In this document: positions 54,741 to 63,729 of the stretch, piece by piece
Numbering within the stretch: position 1 is the first letter of the stretch
Layout of the letters: each line of letters starts with the position of its first letter
Assembly (NCBI RefSeq): GCF_900111555.1
Contig: NZ_FOHZ01000012.1
Coordinates: 51,359-115,358, forward strand
Length of the DNA stretch: 64,000 bases
Reading direction: 5' to 3'
DNA from: Marinobacter segnicrescens
GTDB lineage: Bacteria > Pseudomonadota > Gammaproteobacteria > Pseudomonadales > Oleiphilaceae
The notes under the pieces: model-generated
Databases searched by the model: none
Told to the model about the DNA's origin: nothing
The model's input: the letters and a program-made list of their open reading frames with translations, nothing else
Program-made: the position numbers and the translations under genes

Positions 54741-56984
54741 TCAACGACGGCCTCCCCGCTTCTCCGGACTCATCCGGTCTTCCGGCAGAATGCGGGGAAG
54801 CTCGGACAATGGAATGTTGCCCTGAATAACATGGTCCAGGGCGCTGTCACGCATGGTAATAAGCCCGGCGTCCAGGGCCAGGCTGCGCATCTCGCCCACA
54901 GGCGGCTGCAGGGAAATACCATTGCGGATATCCCGGTTTACTTGCAGGAATTCCACCATCGCGATGCGCCCCCGGGTACCACGGCCCTTGCACTGGGGGC
55001 AGCCAGCGCCCTCGAAGCAGCGGAAATCCGCCGGCGCGCCTTCCGGGAACAGCTCCGCCATCACGGTGGGGTCCGCGGTAGCCGGCCGGCGGCAATCGGG
55101 GCAGATCCGCTTGGCCAGGCGCTGGGCAATAACGGCCAGTAATTCACTGGCAATGGAGTTGGGGTGAATGCCCAGGTCGTAGAGTCGCTGAAGGGCATCG
55201 ACGCTGTCATTACAGTGCAGGGTGGAGAGCACGACATGGCCGGTCTGGGACGCGCGAATTGCCTCCAGCGCGGTCTCCTGGTCGCGGATCTCCCCCACCA
55301 GGATCACATCCGGGTCCTGGCGCACAAACGAGCGCATGGCGTCGGCAAAACTGAAGCCGATTTCCGGCCGCACCCGGGTCTGCTGGATATTGTCGATGGA
55401 ATACTCAATGGGATCTTCGACAGTGATGACCTTGCGGCGACCATCATCCGCCAGCTCCTGCAGCCCGGCATACAACGTGGTGGACTTGCCCGAACCGGTG
55501 GGCCCCACTACCAGCACCAGCCCCGCGGGATTGTCCAGCAACCGCTGGTACTTGCGGGCGAGCTTGGAGGACATACCCAGCTCCTGCATGGTCATGGCCC
55601 GGCCTGTCTGACGGAGCAGCCGGATCACCACGTGTTCGCCATGCAAAGAGGGCTGGGTCTGCACCCGCAGATCAAAGCTGACGTCGCCAAACCTGAGCCG
55701 CGAACGCCCGCCCTGGGGCAATCGACGCTCTGCGATATTCAGCTCCGCCCGCAGCTTGATCACATTGACCACGCCCAGCAGCTGTGCCGGTGTCAGCCGG
55801 TAGTGGTCCAGGTCGTGAAGTTCGCCGTCAATCCGTAACCTTACCCGTACCCGACTTCCATAGCGTTCGATGTGTATGTCACTGGCCTGCTGGCTCACGG
55901 CTTCCAGCAGAATGCCTTCGTAGAGCGAGACCAGGTAGGGGGTAACCTCACCTTCCCGGCCAGCCTCTAGGGACTCCCCCGTGCTGCGGTCAGCCTGGGC
56001 CTGGGCTGCAGCCGATACCTCGTTACCCCGCTCGGAAATGGACAGATGGGACCATAACCGACGGAAGTCTGTTGGTGTGACCAGGAGCGGGGAAATCTCG
56101 ACATCAGTGAGATGCGCAATCGCGTCCAGGTGGGCGTCGGGATTATCACTGGCCACAAACAACTGCCGGTCCCGTTTGTACACCGGAATCAGACGGTGAT
56201 GCTCAAGGAATGACCGGGAGAAGCGCGCAAACAGGCCCGGGTCGACTTCCGGCAACAGTGTGTCCAGCTCAATCAGGGTCAGGCCGCGGCGGGTGGCCGC
56301 CAGCTTGTGGTAGACTTCCCGCTCACTCACCGCCGGGTTCTTCAACGCCTGGCCCAGTGGCGTGGTTCCTGGCGGAACCTGAAGTCCAGCTGCCCCTTCC
56401 TGCAACAGGCCGAGGTCAATCAGTGCCTCTTCCGTAGTTCGCCGGAAATCCACACGGCACAGCTGGCCCTGCCGCTGCAGGACTCCGGAGCGAAGCTGGT
56501 AGTGAACCAGCCCCGGAGCACTCTCCGGCACGGCTTCCAGGCAGAACAGTGAGCCGCCTTCGCGGAGCAGGGGAACAAGGGCATCGGTGGACCCAAGAAA
56601 GGTCGTCACAAGGATGACATCGAAACTGTGTTGCTCCAGGGCCAGGTCCTCTTCGGCATCGCCCTGACGGAAGCCCAGATTGTCCAGGGAAAGTCCATGG
56701 ACATTGAGGGAGGCCAGTTCAACCATGACGGGGTCCCGGTCAACTGCCACCACCTGGCGGAACAGCCTGGCCAGCACAGCCGCAACATAGCCGGAACCAG
56801 CCCCTACATGGAGAACCCGGCTATCAGCGGGCAACGGCGGAAGGGATTCCAGCACATGCCTGACCGTCGCACGGCCGGGAATGCTGTGCCCGGAAAGTTG
56901 CGGCTCCAGGTCAGCGGATGAAACGAAGGCCTGGCGAGGGACACGGCGCAGCGCTTCGGCTACGCGGGAGGTCATGGCAGTCAC
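54741..56984 (-). CDS. Fusion of a PCMT-like methyltransferase domain with a GspE/PilB-type secretion ATPase
   Basis: 747 residues from GTG 56984 (GGAG 6 bases upstream); ATG 56975 is an alternative. The first 190 residues read as a protein-L-isoaspartate methyltransferase fold: VPRQAFVSSADLEP, SAM loop VLHVGAGSGYVAAVLA, AVDRDP and DVILVTTFLG. The isoaspartyl-binding GQTISQP is not recognisable. A MshEN/T2SSE_N domain (about 205-330) is followed by a complete GspE ATPase with Walker A GPTGSGKSTT, an Asp box, Walker B DPDVILVGEIRDQET, a His box HVVLSTLHCND and a four-Cys zinc site (CPDC, CPQC). Such ATPases power type II secretion or type IV pili. No pilin or Gsp gene lies nearby. The MoxR gene follows by one base. 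Confidence 0.88.
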   Translation of the reverse strand: MTAMTSRVAEALRRVPRQAFVSSADLEPQLSGHSIPGRATVRHVLESLPPLPADSRVLHVGAGSGYVAAVLARLFRQVVAVDRDPVMVELASLNVHGLSLDNLGFRQGDAEEDLALEQHSFDVILVTTFLGSTDALVPLLREGGSLFCLEAVPESAPGLVHYQLRSGVLQRQGQLCRVDFRRTTEEALIDLGLLQEGAAGLQVPPGTTPLGQALKNPAVSEREVYHKLAATRRGLTLIELDTLLPEVDPGLFARFSRSFLEHHRLIPVYKRDRQLFVASDNPDAHLDAIAHLTDVEISPLLVTPTDFRRLWSHLSISERGNEVSAAAQAQADRSTGESLEAGREGEVTPYLVSLYEGILLEAVSQQASDIHIERYGSRVRVRLRIDGELHDLDHYRLTPAQLLGVVNVIKLRAELNIAERRLPQGGRSRLRFGDVSFDLRVQTQPSLHGEHVVIRLLRQTGRAMTMQELGMSSKLARKYQRLLDNPAGLVLVVGPTGSGKSTTLYAGLQELADDGRRKVITVEDPIEYSIDNIQQTRVRPEIGFSFADAMRSFVRQDPDVILVGEIRDQETALEAIRASQTGHVVLSTLHCNDSVDALQRLYDLGIHPNSIASELLAVIAQRLAKRICPDCRRPATADPTVMAELFPEGAPADFRCFEGAGCPQCKGRGTRGRIAMVEFLQVNRDIRNGISLQPPVGEMRSLALDAGLITMRDSALDHVIQGNIPLSELPRILPEDRMSPEKRGGRR

Positions 56985-57200
56985 AGCACTCTCCGGACAA
57001 CAGGTTGCCGGCCGGGCCAGCAACAAAACGGAACAACAGGCAGCTGCCTGGTTTCACGGAACACGGCCTCATCCGTTATGCTTGTCCAGGATTCAGGGCC
57101 GGGCGGCCCGGGCAATTAGCACCAGACCGTTTTATCCGAGATTACCATGCCCCGCCCGGATACCCGATAAGCAATTTTACCAGACCGGACCTGACGCGCT

Positions 57201-58484
57201 GTGGATGATGTTGCAAGCACCTTCCTGGATAACAACCAGATCGCGATCCAGCTAGCTGTCGCCCTGCTGCTGGGGGCGTTGATCGGTCTTGAAAGGGGCT
57301 GGGAGGCCAGGGCCAGGGAGCCTGGCAAGCGAATCGCCGGTATCCGTACCCATGCCCTCACCGGCCTGCTGGGGGCTATTGCAGCGCTGCTCAGCCAGAC
57401 CCTTACGCCCTGGGCCTTCCCGGTCATGTTGCTGGGTCTTATTGGCGCCACCCTGGTGTCTTACCGGGCCCGCACCCCGGAAACCGGCGACTACAGCATT
57501 ACCGGCATTATCGGCCTGCTGCTCACCTTCTGCTTCGGCGCCATGGTGGTAGCGGTGGATATGGCCCTGGCGGCGGCAGCAGCGGTTATCACGGCGTTGA
57601 TTCTCGATAACAAGGAAGAAATACACGGGGCCCTGAATAAACTCCAGGCACACGAACTGGACGCGGCCCTGAAACTGCTCCTGATTAGCGTTGTCATGCT
57701 GCCCCTGCTGCCGGATCGGGGTATGGGGCCGGGTAACGTCCTCAATCCCTACGAGATCTGGTGGATGGTGGTGCTGATCGCATCGGTGTCGTTCGTCGGC
57801 TATTTCGCCATCCGGGTCGGCGGGACTGAAAAGGGAATCCTGTTTACCAGCCTGTTTGCCGGACTGAGCTCGTCCACGGCCCTGACCTTGCACTTTGCCC
57901 GTCAGTCACGTCGCAACGGGGAGCTTAGCCCCATCTACGCAGCGGGCATACTGATTGCCTGCGGTACCATGTTCCCCCGCATCCTGATTTACGGCGCCAT
58001 CATCAATCGCGAGCTTTTGCCTGCGCTGACGGGGCCTGTGCTGACCATGGCGGCCGTACTTTACCTGGCTGCGGGACTGATCTGGGCCAGCCACCGGCAC
58101 AACATCCGAGTGAATCAGCCCGAGCTGAGCCAGAACCCGCTGGACCTGAAGTCCGCACTGGTATTCGGAGTATTGCTCACAGTGATCCTGTTGCTGGGGG
58201 AATGGCTCAGTGAGTGGCTGGGGGATCTGGGTATCTACGTGCTGGCGGCCACATCCGGCATTACCGATGTAGACGCCATCACCCTGTCCCTGACCCGGAT
58301 GTCACTGGCAAGCATTGCCGGGGCCACGGCAGTGCTGGGCATTGTGATCGCCGCCTCCGTCAATAACCTGGTGAAATCCATGATGGCTGCCTTTATCGGC
58401 ACCGTGCGCCTGGGATTTCTGGTGGGGCTACCCATGGCGATATCACTGACTGCCGGACTGGCAGTGGCGTGGAGCCTGTTCTGA
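57201..58484 (+). CDS. MgtC/DUF4010 family membrane protein
   Basis: 427 residues from GTG 57201. The N-terminal MgtC-like domain (about 15-135) has the family motif LLLGALIGLERGWEAR and TLVSYRARTPETGDYSITG. The C-terminal DUF4010 domain has six to seven membrane helices (KSALVFGVLLTVILLLGEWLSEWLGDLGIYVLAATSGITDVDAITLSLTRM). MgtC proteins affect magnesium and phosphate homeostasis by inhibiting ATP synthase or phosphate uptake; that role is not shown for the DUF4010 fusions. It is divergent from the fusion ATPase gene. A metal or ion transport role is the usual guess. Confidence 0.88.
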   Translation: MDDVASTFLDNNQIAIQLAVALLLGALIGLERGWEARAREPGKRIAGIRTHALTGLLGAIAALLSQTLTPWAFPVMLLGLIGATLVSYRARTPETGDYSITGIIGLLLTFCFGAMVVAVDMALAAAAAVITALILDNKEEIHGALNKLQAHELDAALKLLLISVVMLPLLPDRGMGPGNVLNPYEIWWMVVLIASVSFVGYFAIRVGGTEKGILFTSLFAGLSSSTALTLHFARQSRRNGELSPIYAAGILIACGTMFPRILIYGAIINRELLPALTGPVLTMAAVLYLAAGLIWASHRHNIRVNQPELSQNPLDLKSALVFGVLLTVILLLGEWLSEWLGDLGIYVLAATSGITDVDAITLSLTRMSLASIAGATAVLGIVIAASVNNLVKSMMAAFIGTVRLGFLVGLPMAISLTAGLAVAWSLF

Positions 58485-58626
58485 ACAATCAGGTGACAAA
58501 TTCCGATCATTTTCTATACTGTGTGCGTTAACGAAAGTTAAGACATCACCAGATGTGCCAATAACAATAAAGCTGGAGCCAGCCACATGCTGACATTGCG
58601 TCTGCCATGCCACGGGGCCCGTTGAG

Positions 58627-59793
58627 ATGGACTACTACGACCTGATTATCGTCGGGGGTGGTCCTGCCGGTTCGACACTGGCCTGGGCCCTGCAGAATAC
58701 CGGCAAACGGATCCTGTTGATCGACAAGGCCCGCTTTCCACGGGAAAAGAGTTGTGCCGGCTGGGTAACTCCGGCCGTTTTCGATGCACTTCAGATCACA
58801 CCTGGAGACTATGGCCGGGACCATGTGCTGGAACCTATCCGTGGCTTCCGCATTGGCATGATCGGCAACCGGGCCGTTGAGAACGACCATGGCGAAACCG
58901 TCAGCTATGGCGTACGTCGCTCCGAGTTCGACCATTACCTGCTCAGCCGCACCCGCACGGACCAGGCGCTGAACACACCCATAGAATCCATATACCAGGC
59001 CAATGGCAACTGGGTGATCAACCACCGCTGGGAAACTCCTTTGCTGGTTGGTGCCGGAGGCCACTTCTGCCCGGTTGCCCAGTATATTGGCGCCGGCCCC
59101 GGTAGCCGGGAAAGCGTCGTAACCGCCAAGGAAATGGAGTTCGAGATGACCCCCTCGCAGGCCGCCGACTGCCGGGCCCGGGGCGACCGTCCAGAGCTCT
59201 GGTTCTGCCGTGACCTGCGAGGCTATGCCTGGATTTTCCGCAAGGCCAATCACCTGAACGTGGGCCTGGGACGGGAAGACCCGCGCCGCCTGTCGAGGCA
59301 CCTGGAAAAATTCATTGCGCATATGCAGCAGCAGGGCCGGATTCCGGCTGACCTGCCCGGACGCTTCAAGGGGCATGCCTACCTGCTATACGACCATGCC
59401 GAACGCCCACTGGTAGACGACGGCCTGATTCTGATTGGAGACGCAGCCGGCCTGGCCTTCGGGCAAAGTGGCGAGGGCATTCGTCCGGCAGTGGAGTCTG
59501 CCCTCATCGCAGCCAATGTCATCCGCTCGGAACCGGACCTGACCGCCCGCAGCCTGCAGCCCTACGGAGAAGCCATCGCCCGTCGCTTTGGTACTCGCTC
59601 CATGAACCAGGATAATGGCGTACTGGTGCCTGACTGGGTAAAGGTCCCCCTGGCCGCCAGCCTGATGAAATCCCACTGGTTTACCCGCAGGGTGGTCGCC
59701 GAGCGCTGGTTCCTGCACCAGCAGGTGCCGCCCCTGGACCTGCCAACGCCAGCCCCCGTCGGCCGCGAGACCGCTTACTGGCGCCCCGCCTGA
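58627..59793 (+). CDS. Geranylgeranyl-reductase-family FAD-dependent oxidoreductase
   Basis: 388 residues. The FAD-binding Rossmann motif DLIIVGGGPAGSTLAWAL lies at the N-terminus. The substrate-side motif FPREKSCAGWVTP (the PxxKxCGG-type signature of the geranylgeranyl reductase group) and the second FAD motif LILIGDAAGLAFGQSGEGIRPAVESA follow. Relatives reduce isoprenoid or other double bonds, or halogenate; the substrate is not evident. No carotenoid or archaeal-type lipid genes are nearby. It stands alone and is followed by a hairpin that serves the minus-strand porin gene. Confidence 0.83.
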   Translation: MDYYDLIIVGGGPAGSTLAWALQNTGKRILLIDKARFPREKSCAGWVTPAVFDALQITPGDYGRDHVLEPIRGFRIGMIGNRAVENDHGETVSYGVRRSEFDHYLLSRTRTDQALNTPIESIYQANGNWVINHRWETPLLVGAGGHFCPVAQYIGAGPGSRESVVTAKEMEFEMTPSQAADCRARGDRPELWFCRDLRGYAWIFRKANHLNVGLGREDPRRLSRHLEKFIAHMQQQGRIPADLPGRFKGHAYLLYDHAERPLVDDGLILIGDAAGLAFGQSGEGIRPAVESALIAANVIRSEPDLTARSLQPYGEAIARRFGTRSMNQDNGVLVPDWVKVPLAASLMKSHWFTRRVVAERWFLHQQVPPLDLPTPAPVGRETAYWRPA

Positions 59794-59796
59794 AAC

Positions 59797-59821
59797 AAAA
59801 AAGCCGGCCCAGGGGGCCGGC
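59797..59821 (-). terminator. Rho-independent terminator for the porin gene
   Basis: Inverted arms GCCGGCCC (59803-59810) and GGGCCGGC (59814-59821) around AGG; on the minus strand the stem is followed by T6. It lies about 57 bases after the restored porin stop. Confidence 0.85.
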
Positions 59822-59878
59822 GAAGCGTCGTCAACTCAAGTCAAATGCAAAAGGCACAAACCGGTTGAAGCTCCCGAA

Positions 59879-60858
59879 TCAGAACTTCACCCGCATACCG
59901 GCCAGGAAGCCCAGCTCGGCGTCATCACCATCGTCGTATTCCTCATCGCTCTGGGCGATCTCTGCGAATACGCTGACGTTCTTCTGGGCCGGGAACTTGT
60001 AGGTTACGTTCGCATACCACTCAGTGATGTCCTCTTCCAGGCATCAGAGTCCTTGTTACCCATACCCAGTGCCACGTCGGTGGTGCTGGCAACCGGGAAA
60101 ACCGCGGCGACGTTGTACTGGGTCATGTCTTCCTCTTCCCAGGTACCCACATCGCTCCAGTCAGACACGCTGTAGTCGGCGGCCAGGTTCATGAAACCGA
60201 AGTCATAGGAAGCACTCAGACCCCAGGTACCCACGGAGTCGTCCAGGTCAACCGGGTTCCAAACCTGGTAGGCGGCAGCAAGCTCCAGGCCTGCCAGGTC
60301 AGTGGCGACAAACAGGTCATAGAACTCGCCATCAATGCCGTCGTCATCGTCACTGGCATCCATTTCATGGGAGGCAGCGAAGTAGACCTTGTCCAGTTCA
60401 ACGTCGACACGGATGGTGTCATCGCCGTCGGTTCCGGTGTCGTCAAAACGATCTTCGTCAATGGTCTCAACTTCGATCGCTTCTTCGATACCAAACTCGT
60501 CGGTGGCGAAGTTCTGCTTACCAAAAGAAACGGAGGCCACGCCGTACTTAAGGCCTACAAAGGCTTCTTCCAGGTTGCTGCCGTTTTCATCGTCTTCTGC
60601 AGCGTCCTTGAAACCAAAGTCCAGGCGACCAAACGCGGCCAGATCATTACCCAGGTCGTAGCTGATGAAGTTTTTCAGCTCCAGGTCGTCATACTCGATT
60701 TCGGCACGATTATCATCCTCATGACCCGTTGCCTGACGGAACTGGATCTGGAAATCACCGTTGACCTTGTAGCTGAGGCCACCATTCTCGTAAACAGTAG
60801 CGGCGTTGGCAGAACCAGCGGCGACGGATACAGCAGCAGCCAGAAGAAGCTTTTTCAT
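59879..60858 (-). pseudogene. Gram-negative porin, frameshifted near its 3' end
   Basis: The reading frame from 60858 (signal peptide to ANA at residue 19) gives 284 residues of an acidic porin with alternating strands (GLSYKVNGDFQIQFRQ, VSFGKQNFATDEFGIEEAI). It ends early at 60004 with the non-family tail WKRTSLSGMRT. One added base near 60036-60040 restores 52 more residues containing ITEWYANVTYKFPAQKNV and ending GFLAGMRVKF, with the terminal Phe needed for outer-membrane assembly, and a stop at 59879. So a one-base loss truncates it, or the base is a sequencing error. Intact, it would be a general diffusion porin. As written the barrel cannot close. Confidence 0.88.
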
Positions 60859-60893
60859 TTATTAATACTCCATTGAGTGGTACGTCGGTTTGT

Positions 60894-61553
60894 TTATTCG
60901 CCGGAATTAATCCAGCGTTTCATTTCACTTTTGGTTTTGTCATCGGCCTTCAAATACCAGTAGCGAAGCATCTGGCCGACCACTTCCTGGTCTTCGGCCA
61001 CATCGCTGGCTGGCATTGATCGGGGGGACACTGAAAAAGATTCGCGATTATTCTGGTGAGGCATTAAAGCGGCCTCGGAAGTACCATCCCTGTTAAAGTC
61101 TGCGACCTCCTCCTCATAATCACGAACCAGTTGAAATCCGGTTTTCTTGAGAACATCCATCCTGAATGAAACGCTATTTCCTTCCTGGTCATTTAATTGC
61201 CACACTGGTTCATTATTGAAATCTTCCAGCTCGCTTCGGGATTCGACACCCGGGGCCGAGAGAACCAGTTGCCGGTCGCTCGCCTGGAACAGAAGAACAA
61301 AGCTGTCAGAGCTTTCGATGACGCTGTCATCACGGCTTCTTCCCAGCTCAGCCGTGAGATCCACCACAATCTGGTGAGTGCCGTTTTCCAGCGTGATCGG
61401 GGACCTGCTGTCGAGAACACCCTGGCCAGACCAGGCCTCGCCATTGAGCGCATGAAGGTTAACGCCATCTCCCAACTGCAAACTCACATCCGCATGGACA
61501 GGGGCAATAACCAGCATGGAAGCGGCAATCATTGATATGGAGAATTGCTTCAC
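60894..61553 (-). CDS. DUF2057 (YccT-like) exported protein
   Basis: 219 residues with a signal peptide (1-21, ending VHA). The mature protein begins VSLQLGDGVNLHALNGE and contains ITLENGTHQIVVDLTAELG and SDSFVLLFQASDRQLVLSAPGVESRSE, the pattern of the DUF2057 family. It ends in a charged helical tail (QMLRYWYLKADDKTKSEMKRWINSGE). E. coli YccT (CsgI) of this family inhibits curli assembly in the periplasm; transferring that role here is uncertain. It is followed after 35 bases by the porin gene in the same direction, and preceded by an A/T-rich region with a perfect palindrome. Confidence 0.82.
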   Translation of the reverse strand: MKQFSISMIAASMLVIAPVHADVSLQLGDGVNLHALNGEAWSGQGVLDSRSPITLENGTHQIVVDLTAELGRSRDDSVIESSDSFVLLFQASDRQLVLSAPGVESRSELEDFNNEPVWQLNDQEGNSVSFRMDVLKKTGFQLVRDYEEEVADFNRDGTSEAALMPHQNNRESFSVSPRSMPASDVAEDQEVVGQMLRYWYLKADDKTKSEMKRWINSGE

Positions 61554-61845
61554 TAAATTACCCTTTGTTCAGGATCATGTTTTAACTGACACCGATCCTA
61601 AAAGGGATTTGTTAAGGAAATATTTCAAAGACCAGAAAAGTAACTTCACAATTCACAAAAAATAAATTGCAATATTATTGCAATACAAATGAAATAATAA
61701 CGGAGGAATCAGCTTTAAATATGATCAAAAAACAGTCGAGCTGATTTATTTTTAACCAGGCATCCCGGTGTCAATAAATCCACATACAGTCAAAATCGGC
61801 GTGCACCGGAAGTCACCGATAAAATGTCCTGCCAGGGTTCAGTAC
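61554..61845. other. A/T-rich upstream region of the DUF2057 gene
   Basis: 292 bases, clearly lower in GC than the surroundings (61600-61760 is the extreme). No gene is seen. It holds the palindrome listed at 61666-61684 and likely the DUF2057 promoter. The composition would suit H-NS-type silencing or bending, but that is inference. Confidence 0.5.
61666..61684. promoter_or_regulatory. Perfect 19-base palindrome
   Basis: ATTGCAATA, one T, then TATTGCAAT: 9-base perfect arms in an A/T-rich region, about 115 bases upstream of the DUF2057 start. It is probably an operator for a homodimeric regulator, which cannot be identified from the sequence. Confidence 0.5.
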
Positions 61846-61880
61846 AAAAAAAGGCCCGGAGGGTATATCCGCTCCAGGCC
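61846..61880 (-). terminator. Rho-independent terminator of the choice-of-anchor lipoprotein gene
   Basis: On the minus strand GGCCTGGAG ... CTCCGGGCC (one mismatch) is followed by T7. It lies 12 bases after the stop of the gene at 61892-63556. Confidence 0.85.
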
Positions 61881-61891
61881 AACCGGAAGGG

Positions 61892-63556
61892 TTACTTGCT
61901 GGCAGGTGTCAGTTCTATACCGTACAGGGTGGTGGTGCCGCTGACTTCGTTGCCAACCGCCAGCACCGGTCCTCCAGTGGGGCTGTCTTCAGCGGCAATG
62001 AAGGCCAGCCCTTCCGGTCCCAGGTCGCCGCCACGACCGGCCCTCAGCTCTTCTTCAGAGGCTGAGAAGTCCCGGTTGTTCAGGTACTGCAAGAAGGTCG
62101 GGCTCCGGGGATCGGTCACGTTGTACACCATGATGCCCCCTACCCGCTCGAGACCGATAAAGGCGTAGACCTGGCCATTAATCTCACCGGTCACAACCGC
62201 TTCAGGCTCCGGGCCCTTGTCGTCCGAGCGATCATCGAAGGCGTTTTCATCGTTACTGCTGTTGAAATACTCCGGCAACTGTTGCGCAGTGATTCGTTCG
62301 AAGTCACTGCCGCTGTCGTAGACCTGCTGGCCGTCTTCTGACCAGATGGAGAACGAGCGGCCCCCGTAGGAGTAGAGAGCGTCATACTCGCAATCGGCCT
62401 CGACATCCGTGGACGGATCCGTGGGGTCGCAGCCATTGCTGATACCCAGGGTTGTGGTCACTTTCAGGCGGCCCAGGTTGGCTTTCTCCTGAATGTCGGC
62501 CGGGAAGACACCCTCGGCCAGGCGCAGGTCGGCGACCCTGGCCTCTTCGCTAAACGCATCATAGTCCCGTGAATCACCCTCGTTCGCGGTGATGTACCAG
62601 GTCTGGCCGTCGGTGCCGTAGCTGGTAATGGCGTCGGGCAGGTACATGCCCTTGACCGGCCAGTTACGCAGATGGATGCCGCCATCCTTGTTACTGGCGT
62701 CCAGCTCATTTCCGGCAGCCATATGATCCTTGAAGCCCAGGGGAATGATTTCGGTAATTTCAGCCCCGACGATGTCCAGGACTGCCACCGCATTGTTTTC
62801 CTGTAGCGCCACCCAGGCCGTTGAGCCGTTCTCTGAAACCGCTATGTATTCCGGCTCGAAGTCCTGTGCCGCAGTGGCGCCCGGGCCGAAGATCCGAATG
62901 CCCTGTTGACGAAGCTCTGCCTCTTTCCCGCTCCAGGCCCTGAAGTCCGCTGTTCGTACTGTCGCCTTTTCCACTCCCCGGGACACATCAATGACACTGA
63001 CCGAGCCCTCCGGATCCACCTTATAGGCCCCATCCGGCTCACCTTCGTTGGCAACCAGCACGTGCTTTCCGTCAGGCGTAAACGTCACCATATCCGGCAG
63101 GGCACCGACCGGGACTTCGGCCAGCTTTTCCAGGGACGAAGCGCTGTAGAACACAACCTTGCCGTTGCGTTGCTTGTTGGCCGCCTCGATAGCCACGGCC
63201 ACCAGTTCGCCGTGTACCGCAACACTGTTGGCAGCGCCGCCCTCGCGGGTCGCGTCGATTGTCTGAACCCGCTGGATATCGGCCGGGTTGCGAATATCAA
63301 GTACATCCAGGGTCTTGTTGTTGGCGTTGACCACAAACAGGCGCTGATTCCCGGCGTCATGGGCCACGATCTCGGCGGCAGACTGGTCGAAGACGTCCCC
63401 TTCGGACTGCCAGCTTCCCAGGACTTTCAGCTCAATCGCGGTGCCGTGGCTGGCGCTGTCGGAAACAGCCTTGGACGAACCAGTGCCGGAACACCCGGCG
63501 ATACCCAGTGTGGCCGCCAGGATGGCGGCTGCGAGCGGTGCTTTCCGTGAAGTCAT
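61892..63556 (-). CDS. Choice-of-anchor I family beta-propeller lipoprotein
   Basis: 554 residues from the ATG at 63556 (MTSRKAPLAA), with GAGGG upstream. The lipobox GIAGC makes it a lipoprotein. The body is a YncE/LVIVD-like seven-bladed propeller: NQRLFVVNANNKTLDVLDIRNP, GAANSVAVHGELVAVAIEA, TPDGKHVLVANEGEPDGAYKVDPEG and ITANEGDSRDYDAF. PEPEAVVTGEINGQVYAFIGLERVGGIMVYNV and a late DLGPEGLAFI block follow. These match the choice-of-anchor I family, which is often found on cell surfaces with varied anchors. No enzymatic function has been shown for the family. It is monocistronic, with its own terminator. Confidence 0.85.
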   Translation of the reverse strand: MTSRKAPLAAAILAATLGIAGCSGTGSSKAVSDSASHGTAIELKVLGSWQSEGDVFDQSAAEIVAHDAGNQRLFVVNANNKTLDVLDIRNPADIQRVQTIDATREGGAANSVAVHGELVAVAIEAANKQRNGKVVFYSASSLEKLAEVPVGALPDMVTFTPDGKHVLVANEGEPDGAYKVDPEGSVSVIDVSRGVEKATVRTADFRAWSGKEAELRQQGIRIFGPGATAAQDFEPEYIAVSENGSTAWVALQENNAVAVLDIVGAEITEIIPLGFKDHMAAGNELDASNKDGGIHLRNWPVKGMYLPDAITSYGTDGQTWYITANEGDSRDYDAFSEEARVADLRLAEGVFPADIQEKANLGRLKVTTTLGISNGCDPTDPSTDVEADCEYDALYSYGGRSFSIWSEDGQQVYDSGSDFERITAQQLPEYFNSSNDENAFDDRSDDKGPEPEAVVTGEINGQVYAFIGLERVGGIMVYNVTDPRSPTFLQYLNNRDFSASEEELRAGRGGDLGPEGLAFIAAEDSPTGGPVLAVGNEVSGTTTLYGIELTPASK

Positions 63557-63695
63557 AAAACCCTCGTTGATTACGACGTATGACACGGAACAATAGGGGA
63601 GGCATGTGACAGTTTCGGGGCGAAATCATGTCAGCGCCCCAAAAACAAAAAAGGCGGCCGGAGGAGGCTGTGTGAAAACAGCCTCCCAAGCTGGC

Positions 63696-63729
63696 AAAAT
63701 AACCGCGACATGGCTCGCGGTTATTTTTT
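63696..63729 (+). terminator. Hairpin with T-tract directly before the transposase start
   Basis: A 13-base stem (63696-63708 AAAATAACCGCGA with 63715-63727) has a loop CATGGC and ends in a T6 run, one base before the transposase ATG at 63730. It has terminator form and covers the place where a ribosome site should be; no other ribosome site is visible. Confidence 0.75.
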
